Assembly (NCBI GenBank): GCA_965220075.1
Contig: OZ244806.1
Location: forward strand, 1,860,001 to 1,924,000
Direction of reading: 5' to 3'
Source of the DNA: G965220075 sp965220075
Lineage (GTDB): Bacteria; Chloroflexota; UBA11872
Length of the DNA: 64,000 nt
This document shows, in pieces, positions 53,190 through 62,332 of this stretch (its first letter is position 1; each line of letters starts with the position of its first letter). The notes below the pieces were generated by a model that saw nothing but the letters and a program-made list of their open reading frames with translations, made no database searches and had not been told where the DNA came from. The translations under genes were made by a program, and so were the position numbers.

Positions 53190-54866
53190 CTATCGCACCG
53201 GCTCGAGGCCGGCGGGCGTGATCCGCAGCAACTGGGCGCGTACGCGCGGGTCGGAGTACTTGCCGTCGTAGGCGTAAAGCACCACGTCGGTTTCGGTCTC
53301 CATTGCGAACCCATTGGCGTAGAACGGCGTGTCGATGCGCGTGCAGCCCCACGTCATACCGTCGTCCAGGCTCACCTGCGCCGAGATGCCGGGATGCCGT
53401 CCCGCGATGAACAGCGCTCCGCTGGAGGTTGAGGTCATCGCGTCGGTGCAGGCGTACATCGCAAAGTGCCCGCGCGCGGACGGTGTCCAGCTAAGCCCGC
53501 CGTCGTGCGACCAGCTTTCCCACATCCAGGGCGAGGTCTCCGGCCGGATCAGCGCGATGAGGCTGCCGTCGCGCGTCACGGCGGCCGATGTCTCGGAGGC
53601 GGTCTCCTTGGCGTCCATTTGGAACTGAGGGCTGATATTGGGGCCGTCTACCCTGATCGTCGGCGACCACGTCGCGCCATCGTCTTCCGACCTTATGCAA
53701 AAGCTGAACGACTCCGGCGTGGGCGCGCCCAGAAACCGCTTTCCCTCGGCCTCGGACCCGCCGTGCATGCTCGCTCCCGCGCCTACGGTGTAGCCAAAGC
53801 GCAGCAGCGTGCCGTCGGGCAGTGTTATCAGCTTGCCGGCGTAGGCGTGCGCGATGTCCAGCTCGGGCGGGAGCTCCAATCGGCCCGTTTGCACGACTTC
53901 CGTCCAGGTCCGGCCGTCGTCCCGTGAGTAAGCCAATCCGAGCTCGAACGGCGGGTCCGTCTGCATGACGTGCATGGCCAGCGTGCCGTCGTTGGCGGCG
54001 TGCAGCGCTCCGTTTCCGAGCTCGCGGGGGAGCCGTTCCGGATCCGACCAACTGCGGCCGTTGTCGCCAGAGCGCAGGAGCGCGTGCGCGTCGGCGCCGC
54101 TGGCGTGAGCCCTCGCGAACGCCAGCTTCAGCAGCAGCTCGCCGTGGGGCGCGCGCGCCGCGCCCGAGACGTACTGGAAGCGGCCAAGCTCCGACCGCGG
54201 GCACGGATAGGACCAGTTGGCGGCGGGAGCGACCGTGGCGTCCCAGGCAGGTGCGCTGGCTTTGCGCCCCCGCAGGCGCACTGAACGAAAGCTGTTCCCG
54301 CTTCCCACCCGCGCCGTGCGGTCGCCGAACTCCGGCATCGAGGCGTCCGGGTCGCGTCCGTTGTAAGTCTCCAGACCGACGTAGCCGGCCGCCTCGTACG
54401 TCCCGTCGCGCAGCGTGAGGGCCGGCCGCCCGTCCACCCAGAGCCGGAACTCGTCGCCCCGCACCGTCAGACGCGCGCTGTGCCACAAATCCATCTCGCT
54501 GAGCACGCCCGGAACTATGGCCGTCTTCAGTACCCGCAGCCAGCCGGACCCGTCCGCCTTGGAGATGGCGGCCCAGAAGTGCTCGGAGCGGAACTGCTGG
54601 CCCGTGCAGGGGAAGTGCGCCAGGTAGTAGTGGCCGGCGTCTCGGGCCCTGAACGCAAAGCCGGAGTCCGATCCCTGGATGTCCCAGCGAAAGTCGAACT
54701 CGGCCTCGAAGTCCGCGTAGGCGGCTTGCGTGAAGATCGCCAGATTGTCGTCGGCCGGCTCGGCCGCGTTGGTGATTACGCCCTGCGCGTCCTGCCGCCA
54801 GGGAGCGGTGCTAAAGGCCCACTGCGCCGGATCCCGCATGGTTAGGGTGGTGAACTGATCGTCCAT
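53190..54866 (-). CDS. Asp-box (sialidase-like) protein with N-terminal LamG/DUF1080-like domain
   Basis: A 558-residue two-domain protein. Residues ~1-185 form a concanavalin/LamG-like sandwich of the DUF1080 (3-keto-disaccharide hydrolase) type: ADFEAEFDFRWDIQGSDSGFAFRARD (read in two parts) and LTVRGDEFRLWVDGRP. The rest is a propeller with Asp-boxes SGDNGRSW, SRDDGRTW, SEDDGATW, SHDGGLSW and SLDDGMTW. I start at ATG 54866, which has GAGG eight bases upstream; the open frame further up lacks domain sequence. No signal peptide. First of a three-gene minus-strand set and divergent from a Nudix gene. Confidence 0.78.
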   Translation of the reverse strand: MDDQFTTLTMRDPAQWAFSTAPWRQDAQGVITNAAEPADDNLAIFTQAAYADFEAEFDFRWDIQGSDSGFAFRARDAGHYYLAHFPCTGQQFRSEHFWAAISKADGSGWLRVLKTAIVPGVLSEMDLWHSARLTVRGDEFRLWVDGRPALTLRDGTYEAAGYVGLETYNGRDPDASMPEFGDRTARVGSGNSFRSVRLRGRKASAPAWDATVAPAANWSYPCPRSELGRFQYVSGAARAPHGELLLKLAFARAHASGADAHALLRSGDNGRSWSDPERLPRELGNGALHAANDGTLAMHVMQTDPPFELGLAYSRDDGRTWTEVVQTGRLELPPELDIAHAYAGKLITLPDGTLLRFGYTVGAGASMHGGSEAEGKRFLGAPTPESFSFCIRSEDDGATWSPTIRVDGPNISPQFQMDAKETASETSAAVTRDGSLIALIRPETSPWMWESWSHDGGLSWTPSARGHFAMYACTDAMTSTSSGALFIAGRHPGISAQVSLDDGMTWGCTRIDTPFYANGFAMETETDVVLYAYDGKYSDPRVRAQLLRITPAGLEPVR

Positions 54867-54906
54867 CGGCATTACCTCAACGGATCCGCGCAGCGCATTC
54901 TCTATT

Positions 54907-55401
54907 ATGGACGCCCGTCGACTTGAGCGGCCCACGTGCGGACGCCACGGAAAGGTATTGGGTCTGGTGACCGCCGGGCGCCTCCGCCCCATCGCCATCT
55001 GTGTATTCCGACACAACGATCGAATCCTGGTCGATAAGGGACACGACGTAGTCAAGGGCAATAGCTACTACCGGCCGCTGGGCGGTGCGATCGAGTTCGG
55101 GGAGCGCGCTGACGACGCGCTGCGGCGCGAGATATGTGAGGAGATCGGGGCCGCGATCACCGGCCTGCGGCTGCTCGGGATACTCGAGAACTTCTTCACT
55201 TTCGAAGGTCAACCCGGCCACGAGCATGTCTGGGTGTACGACGCGCTTTTCGTGGACGAGAGTCTGTACGACCGCGAGCGGATCACCGGCAGCGAAATCA
55301 GCGGTTCGTTGATCTCCGCCGAGTGGCTGTCGCTGGAGGAGCTTCGGGGGCTGAGGCTGTATCCCGAAGGGATATACGACTTTCTGAACCAGGTGGAGTG
55401 A
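54907..55401 (+). CDS. Nudix hydrolase
   Basis: A Nudix enzyme of up to 164 residues. The box is clear: GAIEFGERADDALRREICEEIG (G-x5-E-x7-R-E-x2-E-E-x-G pattern), within an otherwise canonical fold starting RPIAICVFRHNDRILV. A start at GTG 54967 (VTAGRLRP) is possible. Such proteins hydrolyse nucleoside diphosphates linked to other groups, often damaged or sugar-activated nucleotides. Divergent from the Asp-box gene at 54866, with only 40 bases between the two starts. Confidence 0.88.
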   Translation: MDARRLERPTCGRHGKVLGLVTAGRLRPIAICVFRHNDRILVDKGHDVVKGNSYYRPLGGAIEFGERADDALRREICEEIGAAITGLRLLGILENFFTFEGQPGHEHVWVYDALFVDESLYDRERITGSEISGSLISAEWLSLEELRGLRLYPEGIYDFLNQVE

Positions 55402-55551
55402 GTAGCGCGCTGCCCGGCCGGTCGCGCGGCGCCCTTCCAGCGGGGTCTCCGCTTCGCCAAGCCGCCGACTCGTTGACGGCCGTTCGCGAACCGCGCAGAA
55501 TCCTGCGACTGGCGCCCAACCTGAGAAGCTTCGGTATATGCCACGGACCCG

Positions 55552-55863
55552 TTGCGCCGAACGCGCTCCGTGAGGAGGATCTGGCGGTTGTTGCGTGGAC
55601 TGATTCGACGCCTGCGCGAGCGGCGGCCGCATGCTGAACGCGCCGCGGCCGCGCACCATCAGTTCGACGAGCTGGCGCGCAAGCTGGGACTCACGCCCGA
55701 GCAGTTGCAGGGCGCGCGGCCCAACGGGCTGATCTTCAATATCGCCGGCTGTGTGGGTCCGGTGCGCGCGGCTCGACAACCGCGCGCCTGGGGTTCGGTC
55801 GACCCCGCGGCCTCGGGTGGCGGGAGCGCGACGGGCGGCCCCTCATGGTCGGTATGGGCGTGA
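55552..55863 (+). CDS. Hypothetical short arginine-rich protein
   Basis: No family is recognised. The 103-residue frame has a basic N-terminus (RRIWRLLRGLIRRLRERR), a helical segment (QFDELARKLGLTPEQLQ) with helix-turn-helix-like spacing and a low-complexity tail. Its end overlaps the start of the GH78 gene at 55845. The N-terminal half has protein-like character, the tail does not; a frame change near 55740 is possible. May not be a real gene. Confidence 0.3.
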   Translation: MRRTRSVRRIWRLLRGLIRRLRERRPHAERAAAAHHQFDELARKLGLTPEQLQGARPNGLIFNIAGCVGPVRAARQPRAWGSVDPAASGGGSATGGPSWSVWA

Positions 55864-58451
55864 GCGGGCGCATGCCGGCCGGGCCGGTGCCCGCACAGCG
55901 CACCGCCGGTCGCTTCATCTGGCTGGAGGGCGAAGCCAAGCCGCCCAACTTCTATCTATACGCGCGGCGATCATTCGAGCTTGCGGAGCCGCCCTCCCGC
56001 GCGGACATTCACATCACCGCCTCGGACCGCTATCTCCTTTACATAAACGGCGTGCAGGTCGGGCGCGGACCGGCCCGCGCCGATCCCCGACGCAAGTCCT
56101 ACGACTCATACGACCTGCGCGAACTGCTCGCGCCTGGTCGCAACGTCATAGCCGTGCGCGCCTATCACTCCGCGCCGGTGGGCGGCCCCTATGGATGGGG
56201 AAGCTGGTGCGGCGGCGGCTACAGCGTGGGCGAGCGCGCCGGACTTTGGGCACAGGTCGAGCTGGAGATGCCCGACGGCGAAAGCGCGATAGTCGCTACG
56301 GACTCGGCCTGGCGCGTGCGGCCCGCGCTGGCCTGGGACCGCAATGCGCAGCTGATCAACAATCTGGTTGGCTGGAACGAGGTTTACGACGCCGCGGCCG
56401 ACCCCTGCGACTGGATGGCGCCCGACTTCGACGACTCCGGCTGGGAGTCCGCTTGGGAGGTTCCGGGCGAGGAATACGAGTGGTTCCTGCTCGAGCCGCG
56501 GCTGGCCCCCTATCCGCGTGAAGAGGAGCACTTCCCGCGGCGGCTGGTTCACGTCGGCGAGGTCATCGATCTGGGTAGATCCGGCCAGACCGACATCCAC
56601 CAGCTGCTGAGCACGGAGCCTCAGTTCCCGCTCGAGCACGCGCGGGCCGAGAACGCCGAGGCTGTGCTGGTGGGCGACGGTTCCGCGGCGGAGCTACAAG
56701 GTTGCTTCGCGCACGAGCAAGGCATCCGAGCGCCTTTCCTGATCGTGGATTTCGGGCGCCAGCTGGTGGGGTTCCCACGCGTCCGGCTGGAGGCCCAGAG
56801 CGGGGCTATTCTCGACTTGACCTACGGCCAGCAGCTGATCAACGGACGCATTCCCGCCGCGCTCGAGTACGGCGACCGCTACATCGCCCGCGACGGCGAG
56901 CAGACCTGGCAGGTCGCCGAGTACAAGCAGTTCCGCTATCTGCACCTGGGCGTGCGCAGCACCTATGCGCCGGTGCGCATCCGCTCGATCTCAGTCAACG
57001 AATACCGCTTCCCGCACGATCCGCGCGGCCGGTTCGAGTGCTCCGACGAGCTCATCACAAGCCTGTGGCAGGCCTGCCTGGACACCAACGCGCTGCACAT
57101 GGAGGACACCATCGTGTGCGACGCCTACCGCGAGCGCGTCTGCTGGTGCACCGGCGACGGCAGCCACGGCGTACACATGGTCTATGCGGCTTGGGGCGAT
57201 ACCACGTTGAGCGACCAGTTCCTGCGCCTGGCGCCGTTCAGCGACCGCGGCGACGGCATGCTGCAGATGGCCTATCCGCCCGAAAACCCCGGCCGCTACG
57301 TCCATCCCCAGTTCCTGCTTCAGTGGCCCACGCGCGTGCGCGAGCACTATCTCTTCACAGGCCGCCGCGCGGTTCTGGAGGAGCTCTACCCCAGCGTGCG
57401 GCGCCAGATCGACTGGTACGCGCCGCACCTCGACGCCGGCGGGCTGCTGCGCGATCTGCCGCGCAAGAACGTCATCGAGTGGACTCCCAACGACTCGCGC
57501 GGCACCAACTTCCATACCAACGTGCTGTACGTCGCGGGACTGGAGGACGCCGCCTGGCTGGCCGACCACGTAGGTGAGACGGCCGACGCGGAGCGCTGGC
57601 GCTCCAGCGCCGCGGCCGTGCGCGCCACGCTCCAGCGCATGTTCTGGAACGACTCCGTGGGCCTCTACGAGGACGCCCACTACCAGGGCCGGCTGACCGG
57701 GGTCGTGAGCGAGCTGGGCAACGCGTACGCGCTTCTCTACGACATCGCCACGCCGGACCAGCGCAGCCGGATCGGCCCGCACTTCGAGCGACGCAACCCC
57801 GACCTGGTGCCCGCCACGCCGCTCTTCTACGGATACGTCGCGGCCGGGTTGCTGCGAGCCGGCTTCGACAAGGCGGCCGTGGGGCTGATGCGCGATCGGT
57901 TTCGGCGCATGCTCGAAGTCACCGACAACCCCACGATTTGGGAAGGCTGGGGGCCTTTCACGGGCGGCGACCTCATCCGAGACGATGCCGGCTATGAGCG
58001 CCGCGAAACCACCACGCGCTTGCGGCCGGCCGGCGTGCGCAGCCACGTCCACTCGGGCGGCGGGCTGGTCGGCTACGCGCTCGCTACTCGAGTTCTCGGG
58101 ATTCGTCCCGCGGAGCCCGGCTTCGCCGCTTGCGTGATCCATCCCCGCCCGGGTGACCTGGAGTGGGCCAAGGGCGTAATGCCGTCCCCCCACGGCGACA
58201 TCGGCGTCCACTGGACCAGGCGCAACGGCGGGCTGACCGTGAAAGCGGAGGTGCCGGACGGCGTGCGGGCGGAGATCCTGCTGGATAGCGATCCCCATGC
58301 GCGCCGCACGCTAAGCCTGAACGGCGAGGCTGTCTCGATAGACGCGGCCTCCGGTTCCTCGCGTTCCGATGTTGCGGTCGAACCAGGGCGCGTGCGTGTG
58401 CGCGTAGGCGCCGGCTCGCATCGGTGCGAGTTGGGCGCCGCGCAACCCTGA
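55845..58451 (+). CDS. GH78-like alpha-L-rhamnosidase
   Basis: An 868-residue paralogue of the 48361-50946 protein, collinear over its length. N-terminal sandwich: FIWLEGEAKPPNFYLYARRSF and INGVQVGRGPARADPRRKSYDSYDL (each read in parts); barrel motif near residues 422-440: CDAYRERVCWCTGDGSHG. The conserved PTIWEGWGPF stretch lies near residue 700, in the last third of the barrel. No signal peptide. The start could also be ATG 55854. Expected to remove rhamnose-type residues from oligosaccharides in the cytoplasm, specificity unproven. Confidence 0.8.
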   Translation: MVGMGVSGRMPAGPVPAQRTAGRFIWLEGEAKPPNFYLYARRSFELAEPPSRADIHITASDRYLLYINGVQVGRGPARADPRRKSYDSYDLRELLAPGRNVIAVRAYHSAPVGGPYGWGSWCGGGYSVGERAGLWAQVELEMPDGESAIVATDSAWRVRPALAWDRNAQLINNLVGWNEVYDAAADPCDWMAPDFDDSGWESAWEVPGEEYEWFLLEPRLAPYPREEEHFPRRLVHVGEVIDLGRSGQTDIHQLLSTEPQFPLEHARAENAEAVLVGDGSAAELQGCFAHEQGIRAPFLIVDFGRQLVGFPRVRLEAQSGAILDLTYGQQLINGRIPAALEYGDRYIARDGEQTWQVAEYKQFRYLHLGVRSTYAPVRIRSISVNEYRFPHDPRGRFECSDELITSLWQACLDTNALHMEDTIVCDAYRERVCWCTGDGSHGVHMVYAAWGDTTLSDQFLRLAPFSDRGDGMLQMAYPPENPGRYVHPQFLLQWPTRVREHYLFTGRRAVLEELYPSVRRQIDWYAPHLDAGGLLRDLPRKNVIEWTPNDSRGTNFHTNVLYVAGLEDAAWLADHVGETADAERWRSSAAAVRATLQRMFWNDSVGLYEDAHYQGRLTGVVSELGNAYALLYDIATPDQRSRIGPHFERRNPDLVPATPLFYGYVAAGLLRAGFDKAAVGLMRDRFRRMLEVTDNPTIWEGWGPFTGGDLIRDDAGYERRETTTRLRPAGVRSHVHSGGGLVGYALATRVLGIRPAEPGFAACVIHPRPGDLEWAKGVMPSPHGDIGVHWTRRNGGLTVKAEVPDGVRAEILLDSDPHARRTLSLNGEAVSIDAASGSSRSDVAVEPGRVRVRVGAGSHRCELGAAQP

Positions 58452-58581
58452 TTCACGCCAGCCGGCGCACGCTTGCTCGGTTCCGCGGAGATGCCGCTGA
58501 TCCGAGCCGACAGCGCCGGGCGGACCTGATGGGCTGCGTAGGATATGGCACCTTGTCCTGCGCGATGGCTGGCTGAAAGCG

Positions 58582-59106
58582 GTGTTGGCTGTGGATATCG
58601 AGGCGCTGTTCAAGCAGACCATGGCGTCGCTCGCCTCGGGCGTCACGGTGGTCGCGGGCGTGGACCCCCAGGGAGAGCCGCGCGGCCTGACGGTCACGTC
58701 GATAGCCTCCTACTCAGCCGCCCCGCCGTCCGTAATCGTCTGCGTCGAAGCGACCTCCAGCAGCTACCGCGCACTCACCGAGGGTGAGCACTTTGTGGTG
58801 AATCTCTTGCAGGGCGACCAGTCGGAAGTCGCGACTCTGTTCGCCTCCAAGGCGCCCGATAAGTTCGCGCGCTGCGCCTGGAACCCATCGGGAGAGGGGG
58901 TCCCGATCCTGGAAGGCGCTCTGGCTCATCTGGTTTGTCGGCGCTCCTTCACCGCCGAGCACGGTGATCACGCCGTAGTCATAGGCGACATCGTCGACGG
59001 CCGCGTGGATGATTCACAGCCGCTCATATATTGGAGGCGCGGGTTCTACTCAGGTCTCGGCGCGGACGCGGACGCCGCGGCGCGCAGCGGCAGCAAGGGT
59101 TCCTGA
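58582..59106 (+). CDS. Flavin reductase-like domain protein (HpaC type)
   Basis: A 174-residue split-barrel FMN/FAD-binding protein. Typical features: MASLASGVTVVAGVDPQGEPRGLTVTSIASYS (read in parts), PPSVIVCV, HFVVNLL, and a final GDHAVVIGDIVDG histidine-containing strand. Such reductases supply reduced flavin to monooxygenases or act as oxidoreductases themselves. No partner monooxygenase adjoins. The start is GTG 58582, with GTG 58591 as an alternative. Confidence 0.87.
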   Translation: MLAVDIEALFKQTMASLASGVTVVAGVDPQGEPRGLTVTSIASYSAAPPSVIVCVEATSSSYRALTEGEHFVVNLLQGDQSEVATLFASKAPDKFARCAWNPSGEGVPILEGALAHLVCRRSFTAEHGDHAVVIGDIVDGRVDDSQPLIYWRRGFYSGLGADADAAARSGSKGS

Positions 59107-59215
59107 CCCTCGCCGTCACCCCGGCAGAAAGCCTGCCCCACTCCGTCGCCCCCGCGGACGCGGGGGCCAGTATTCGCGTCATTCCGGTCCCTCCCGCCGA
59201 TCCCGCTGGTACCGC
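59107..59215. repeat. Short intergenic repeat fragment
   Basis: Between convergent flavin reductase and RraA genes. Contains CGCCCCCGCGGACGCGGGGG (hairpin) and GTCATTCCGG, pieces of a common extragenic repeat type also seen near 9434. Confidence 0.45.
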
Positions 59216-59899
59216 TCAGTTGCCCATGCCCCTCAGCGCCCTGTCCAAGGTGAACTCCGGCGAGTCGATTACCGCCATGGCGGCGCGCTCGGTCTCGCGC
59301 ACTTTGGCCACCTGGTCCGGCAGCGCCTCCGCGATTTCAAGCGGCACGTTGAGCAGGCCGTTCACGTCGGCGTGTATCAGCTCGCCGGTTCGGACCGGCA
59401 TGCCGTCGATCTCTATTGGATTGCCGATCTCCACGTAGCGGGGATTCCCGTGCGAGACCGAAGTTCCCCCGGCGAAGCAGGCGAACTCCAGCGCGCGCAC
59501 CTCGTGCGTGTCGCGCACCGCCCCGTCGGTGATGAAAGCGACGGCGCCCAGCCGCCGGAACAGTTTGGCGGCGTACTCACCGAACATGGCCGCGCGCGCC
59601 GGCCTGGGGCCGACGTCCTGCACGATCACCACAGCCGGCTTCGGAGCCGCTTCGAGGATCTCGCAAAAGGAGCGCAGTCCGCGCCCAACGTCCACCGGCC
59701 CCGGACCGGTGCTGTCCAACGTGGCGGTAACCGCGTAGCCGAGCGTGACGCCGAGCTCCGGAAAGAGACAGCGCACCCGCGAACCGGCGAATCCCTCGCG
59801 GTGATCGCGCACGTTCAGCTCCTCGATCGCATTGGAAACCGTTGGGCTGTCCACGGCGCGTAGCGCCTCCAGCGTGTCTGCGGGAATGGTGTGAGTCAC
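59216..59899 (-). CDS. RraA/HMG-aldolase family protein
   Basis: A 227-residue RraA-family protein. Segments visible: DSPTVSNAIEEL near the N-terminus, AMFGEYAAKLF (metal/substrate loop, E in place), FITDGAVRDTHEV (catalytic-type Arg and metal Asp) and HADVNGLLNVP. Enzymatic members cleave 4-hydroxy-4-methyl-2-oxoglutarate or decarboxylate oxaloacetate. It is the second family member in the window (the other at 10552). It follows a NudC-type gene on the same strand after 85 bases. Confidence 0.85.
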   Translation of the reverse strand: MTHTIPADTLEALRAVDSPTVSNAIEELNVRDHREGFAGSRVRCLFPELGVTLGYAVTATLDSTGPGPVDVGRGLRSFCEILEAAPKPAVVIVQDVGPRPARAAMFGEYAAKLFRRLGAVAFITDGAVRDTHEVRALEFACFAGGTSVSHGNPRYVEIGNPIEIDGMPVRTGELIHADVNGLLNVPLEIAEALPDQVAKVRETERAAMAVIDSPEFTLDRALRGMGN

Positions 59900-59984
59900 T
59901 GTCCGACGCCTTCCGCTGCGCGGCTAAACAGGCGCGATGCTATTCGGGTTGTTTTTGCGATGTCAAAGATTCGGCGCGGACCGT

Positions 59985-60905
59985 CTACACGTCTCCATTC
60001 GCCCATGCTTTGATCAGGTGGTGGGCGATCGCCACCGGGGCGGGCACACGCAGTTCGGGATTCCGCTCCAGCAGCGCCAGCCGGACCGCCTCGCGGCTGA
60101 ACCACTTGACGTCGCTCATCTCCTCGGGGTCCGGATTGATCTCGGTAGTTTGCGCGTCTGCGTGACAGCCGATCATCAAGGAGGACGGAAAAGGCCACGG
60201 CTGCGACGAGTGATATCGGACCCGCCCGACTTTCACGCCTGCCTCTTCCGCGACCTCGCGCCGTACGGCTTCCTCGATCGATTCGCCCTGGTCCACGAAT
60301 CCGGCCAGCGCTGAGTACATCCGCATGCGCGAAAGCCTGCCGCGTGATTGACCCAGCAGGCAGCGGTCGCCGTCCCCCACCACCACTATCACGACCGGAT
60401 CAGTGCGCGGAAAATGCTCGCTGCCGCACGATGGGCATTTGCGCACCTGGCCGCCGCGGATCTGCTCCGTGCCGTGACCGCACACGCCGCAGTAACCGTG
60501 GCGTGCATGCCAGTCCACCTGAGCCCGCGCCTGCGCCGCAATGGCCGCCTCGGCCGGGCCGAGCAGTGCGGCCGCTGCGCGAACCTCCTCGAACCGGACC
60601 TCGGGGTCCTGATCGAGCGCGGACGCCCCATCGTCCAACTCGGAGACATCGATCGCGAAGTGCGAGACCCCGTCTCGTATCCCCAGCAAGACCGGTTCCG
60701 CCCTGACCCCGGCGTTGCGCAGCCGCTTGACGTCAAGCCATGCCAGCCGTGCCCTGTGCGCGCCGCCGATCGGAACGTTCAGCCGCCACAGAGGAAGGAA
60801 CTTGCTGCGCTCGTGGCCGGCCTGCGCTATTAGCCAGGCGGGGTCGCGCCGCTGGCGGTCACCGCGATCCAGCGGATTGCCGGCAAAGACGTGATGATCT
60901 TCCAC
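59985..60905 (-). CDS. nudC: NAD(+)/NADH diphosphatase (NudC)
   Basis: A 306-residue NudC-type enzyme. Its zinc ribbon is YCGVCGHGTEQIRGGQVRKCPSCGS (two CxxC pairs, read in parts), followed by FPRTDPVVIVVV, the Nudix box GFVDQGESIEEAVRREVAEEAG and the NudC-specific SQPWPFPSSLMIG motif. It hydrolyses NADH and can remove NAD caps from RNA. Located in the cytoplasm. Upstream lies a 30-base palindrome separating it from an Asp-box gene on the same strand. Confidence 0.94.
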   Translation of the reverse strand: MEDHHVFAGNPLDRGDRQRRDPAWLIAQAGHERSKFLPLWRLNVPIGGAHRARLAWLDVKRLRNAGVRAEPVLLGIRDGVSHFAIDVSELDDGASALDQDPEVRFEEVRAAAALLGPAEAAIAAQARAQVDWHARHGYCGVCGHGTEQIRGGQVRKCPSCGSEHFPRTDPVVIVVVGDGDRCLLGQSRGRLSRMRMYSALAGFVDQGESIEEAVRREVAEEAGVKVGRVRYHSSQPWPFPSSLMIGCHADAQTTEINPDPEEMSDVKWFSREAVRLALLERNPELRVPAPVAIAHHLIKAWANGDV

Positions 60906-60950
60906 GCGCGGATTGTCGCGCAGAGCCCCAGAGGATGCCGAACCTTCGCT

Positions 60951-60980
60951 GGGCGTTCGCGGTCAGGACCGCGAACGCCC
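60951..60980. terminator. 30-base near-perfect palindrome
   Basis: Arms GGGCGTTCGCGGTC and GACCGCGAACGCCC are perfectly complementary over 14 bp around two bases (AG). GAAAAAG follows on the plus strand. It sits between the stop of the minus-strand Asp-box gene and the nudC start. Candidate factor-independent 3' end without canonical T-tract, or a protein-binding palindrome. Confidence 0.6.
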
Positions 60981-61003
60981 GAAAAAGCTCGTTGGAGTAG
61001 CGG

Positions 61004-62281
61004 CTAGGCCTCCGGAACGGCCATATCGGCCAGGAGCTCATCCGAGATGATCTTGCCCAGCATGAACTGCTTCCGGTCGGCGTACCAGAAGACGCGCTGG
61101 CCGTTGTGCTCGGTCAGACTGGCGTACATGGCCAGCCAGAAGAGCGCCGTTACGCCGGCCGTTACTCGCTGCGTGTCCATCAGGAGCTTGGGCGCGCTGA
61201 ACCAGATCGGCTGATACGCGCCGGGCCTGAACTCTCCCACTGTGACGAACAGTGGTCGGCGGCCGTCCATGTCCCAAGGACCCGTCGCGCCGTAGCCGTG
61301 GCCGTCGTGGTTGTGGAAGAAGAGCAGGTAGCGCCCGTCCCGCAGTCGGTAGATGGGGTCGGGTGACTTGGGGTGCAGCACCTCCGCGCCGCAGTCGCGG
61401 TAGCGCAGCACCTCGGGCGGGCGCCAGCTGTGGCCGTCGTCGTCGGACACCGTGTACCAGATGCGTCCGGTGACCGTGCGCATGTTCATCCAGAGCCGGC
61501 CGTCCGGCAGCAAGGCGATGGCGGGCTCCTCGGCCAGGCTGTAGCCGCGCGAGGCGTCCGGCTCGATGCCGCAGGAAACGCGGATCGTGCCTTCCTCGTC
61601 CGGCAGCCAGGTGATTTTCAGGTCCTCGGGCTCTGGCCCGTCGTCGATGTTGTCGAAACGCATCAGCTCGCAGGAGGTGTCGCTGTGAAAGCGATTGCCT
61701 CCTACCGGCCGCGGAAACACCATGTCGCTGCTCCACCGGCTCAAGCCCACGATCATGCGGTCCTGCGCGTCGCGGATCGGCTGCTGCCAGACCACGCAGT
61801 CCGGAGACACCTTGGGATCGGGGTGATCGAAGCGGGTGCGGCGCCAGCGAATCTCCACGTCCGAGTCGATCCAGCTGCGGCCGTCGTCGTCCGAGTACTT
61901 CACGTGCAGCGGACTGCTGTAGAGCGAGCCCTTTTCACCGAAGCCCAGGTACTGGTTGTAGAGGCAGTAGATGCGCCCGGAGCGGCTCACCAGGGGAAAG
62001 CCCAGCGTGGGGCACATTTTGGGCGCCGAGGGTTCGGCCAAGGCCTCGATGGGCGACCAGGTCCTCCCGTGATCGGCGCTGCGCGCGTAGACGAGGCGCG
62101 CGTCAGGCGCGCTCTCGTGGCTGGCCTGTGTCCAAATCGTCATCAGGTCGCCGCCCGGCGTGTAGAACACGTGAAAGTGATCGCCGTACTCGTCGCGGGC
62201 GCCCGGTTGGGGCGGCAGGTACACCGCGTAGTCCGGGTTCGTGCGCTGCCAGTCGTCCGTGTAGCACGGAGGTGAGTTCAT
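61004..62281 (-). CDS. Sialidase-like Asp-box (BNR) protein
   Basis: A 425-residue propeller-type protein. Asp-boxes: SADHGRTWSP, SDDDGRSWID and SDDDGHSWRP; the FHNHDGHGYGATG stretch lies toward the end. The sequence is not closely related to the Asp-box protein at 43812. No signal peptide. ATG 62281 has GGGAG seven bases upstream and lies 51 bases behind a DapA-family gene on the same strand, so the two are probably cotranscribed. Exact hydrolase or lyase activity is unknown. Confidence 0.77.
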   Translation of the reverse strand: MNSPPCYTDDWQRTNPDYAVYLPPQPGARDEYGDHFHVFYTPGGDLMTIWTQASHESAPDARLVYARSADHGRTWSPIEALAEPSAPKMCPTLGFPLVSRSGRIYCLYNQYLGFGEKGSLYSSPLHVKYSDDDGRSWIDSDVEIRWRRTRFDHPDPKVSPDCVVWQQPIRDAQDRMIVGLSRWSSDMVFPRPVGGNRFHSDTSCELMRFDNIDDGPEPEDLKITWLPDEEGTIRVSCGIEPDASRGYSLAEEPAIALLPDGRLWMNMRTVTGRIWYTVSDDDGHSWRPPEVLRYRDCGAEVLHPKSPDPIYRLRDGRYLLFFHNHDGHGYGATGPWDMDGRRPLFVTVGEFRPGAYQPIWFSAPKLLMDTQRVTAGVTALFWLAMYASLTEHNGQRVFWYADRKQFMLGKIISDELLADMAVPEA

Positions 62282-62332
62282 AGTGGGACTCCCGTGGCTG
62301 CTTCTTGGTTCTGAATATACGTACGCCTGCGC

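Noticed and set aside
56991..58298. 435-residue minus-strand open frame opposite the GH78 gene
   Set aside because: Shadow of the GH78 reading frame; the GH78 protein has clear paralogues, the opposite frame has none.
61373..62275. 300-residue plus-strand open frame opposite the Asp-box gene
   Set aside because: Antisense shadow; the minus-strand protein has repeated Asp-boxes.
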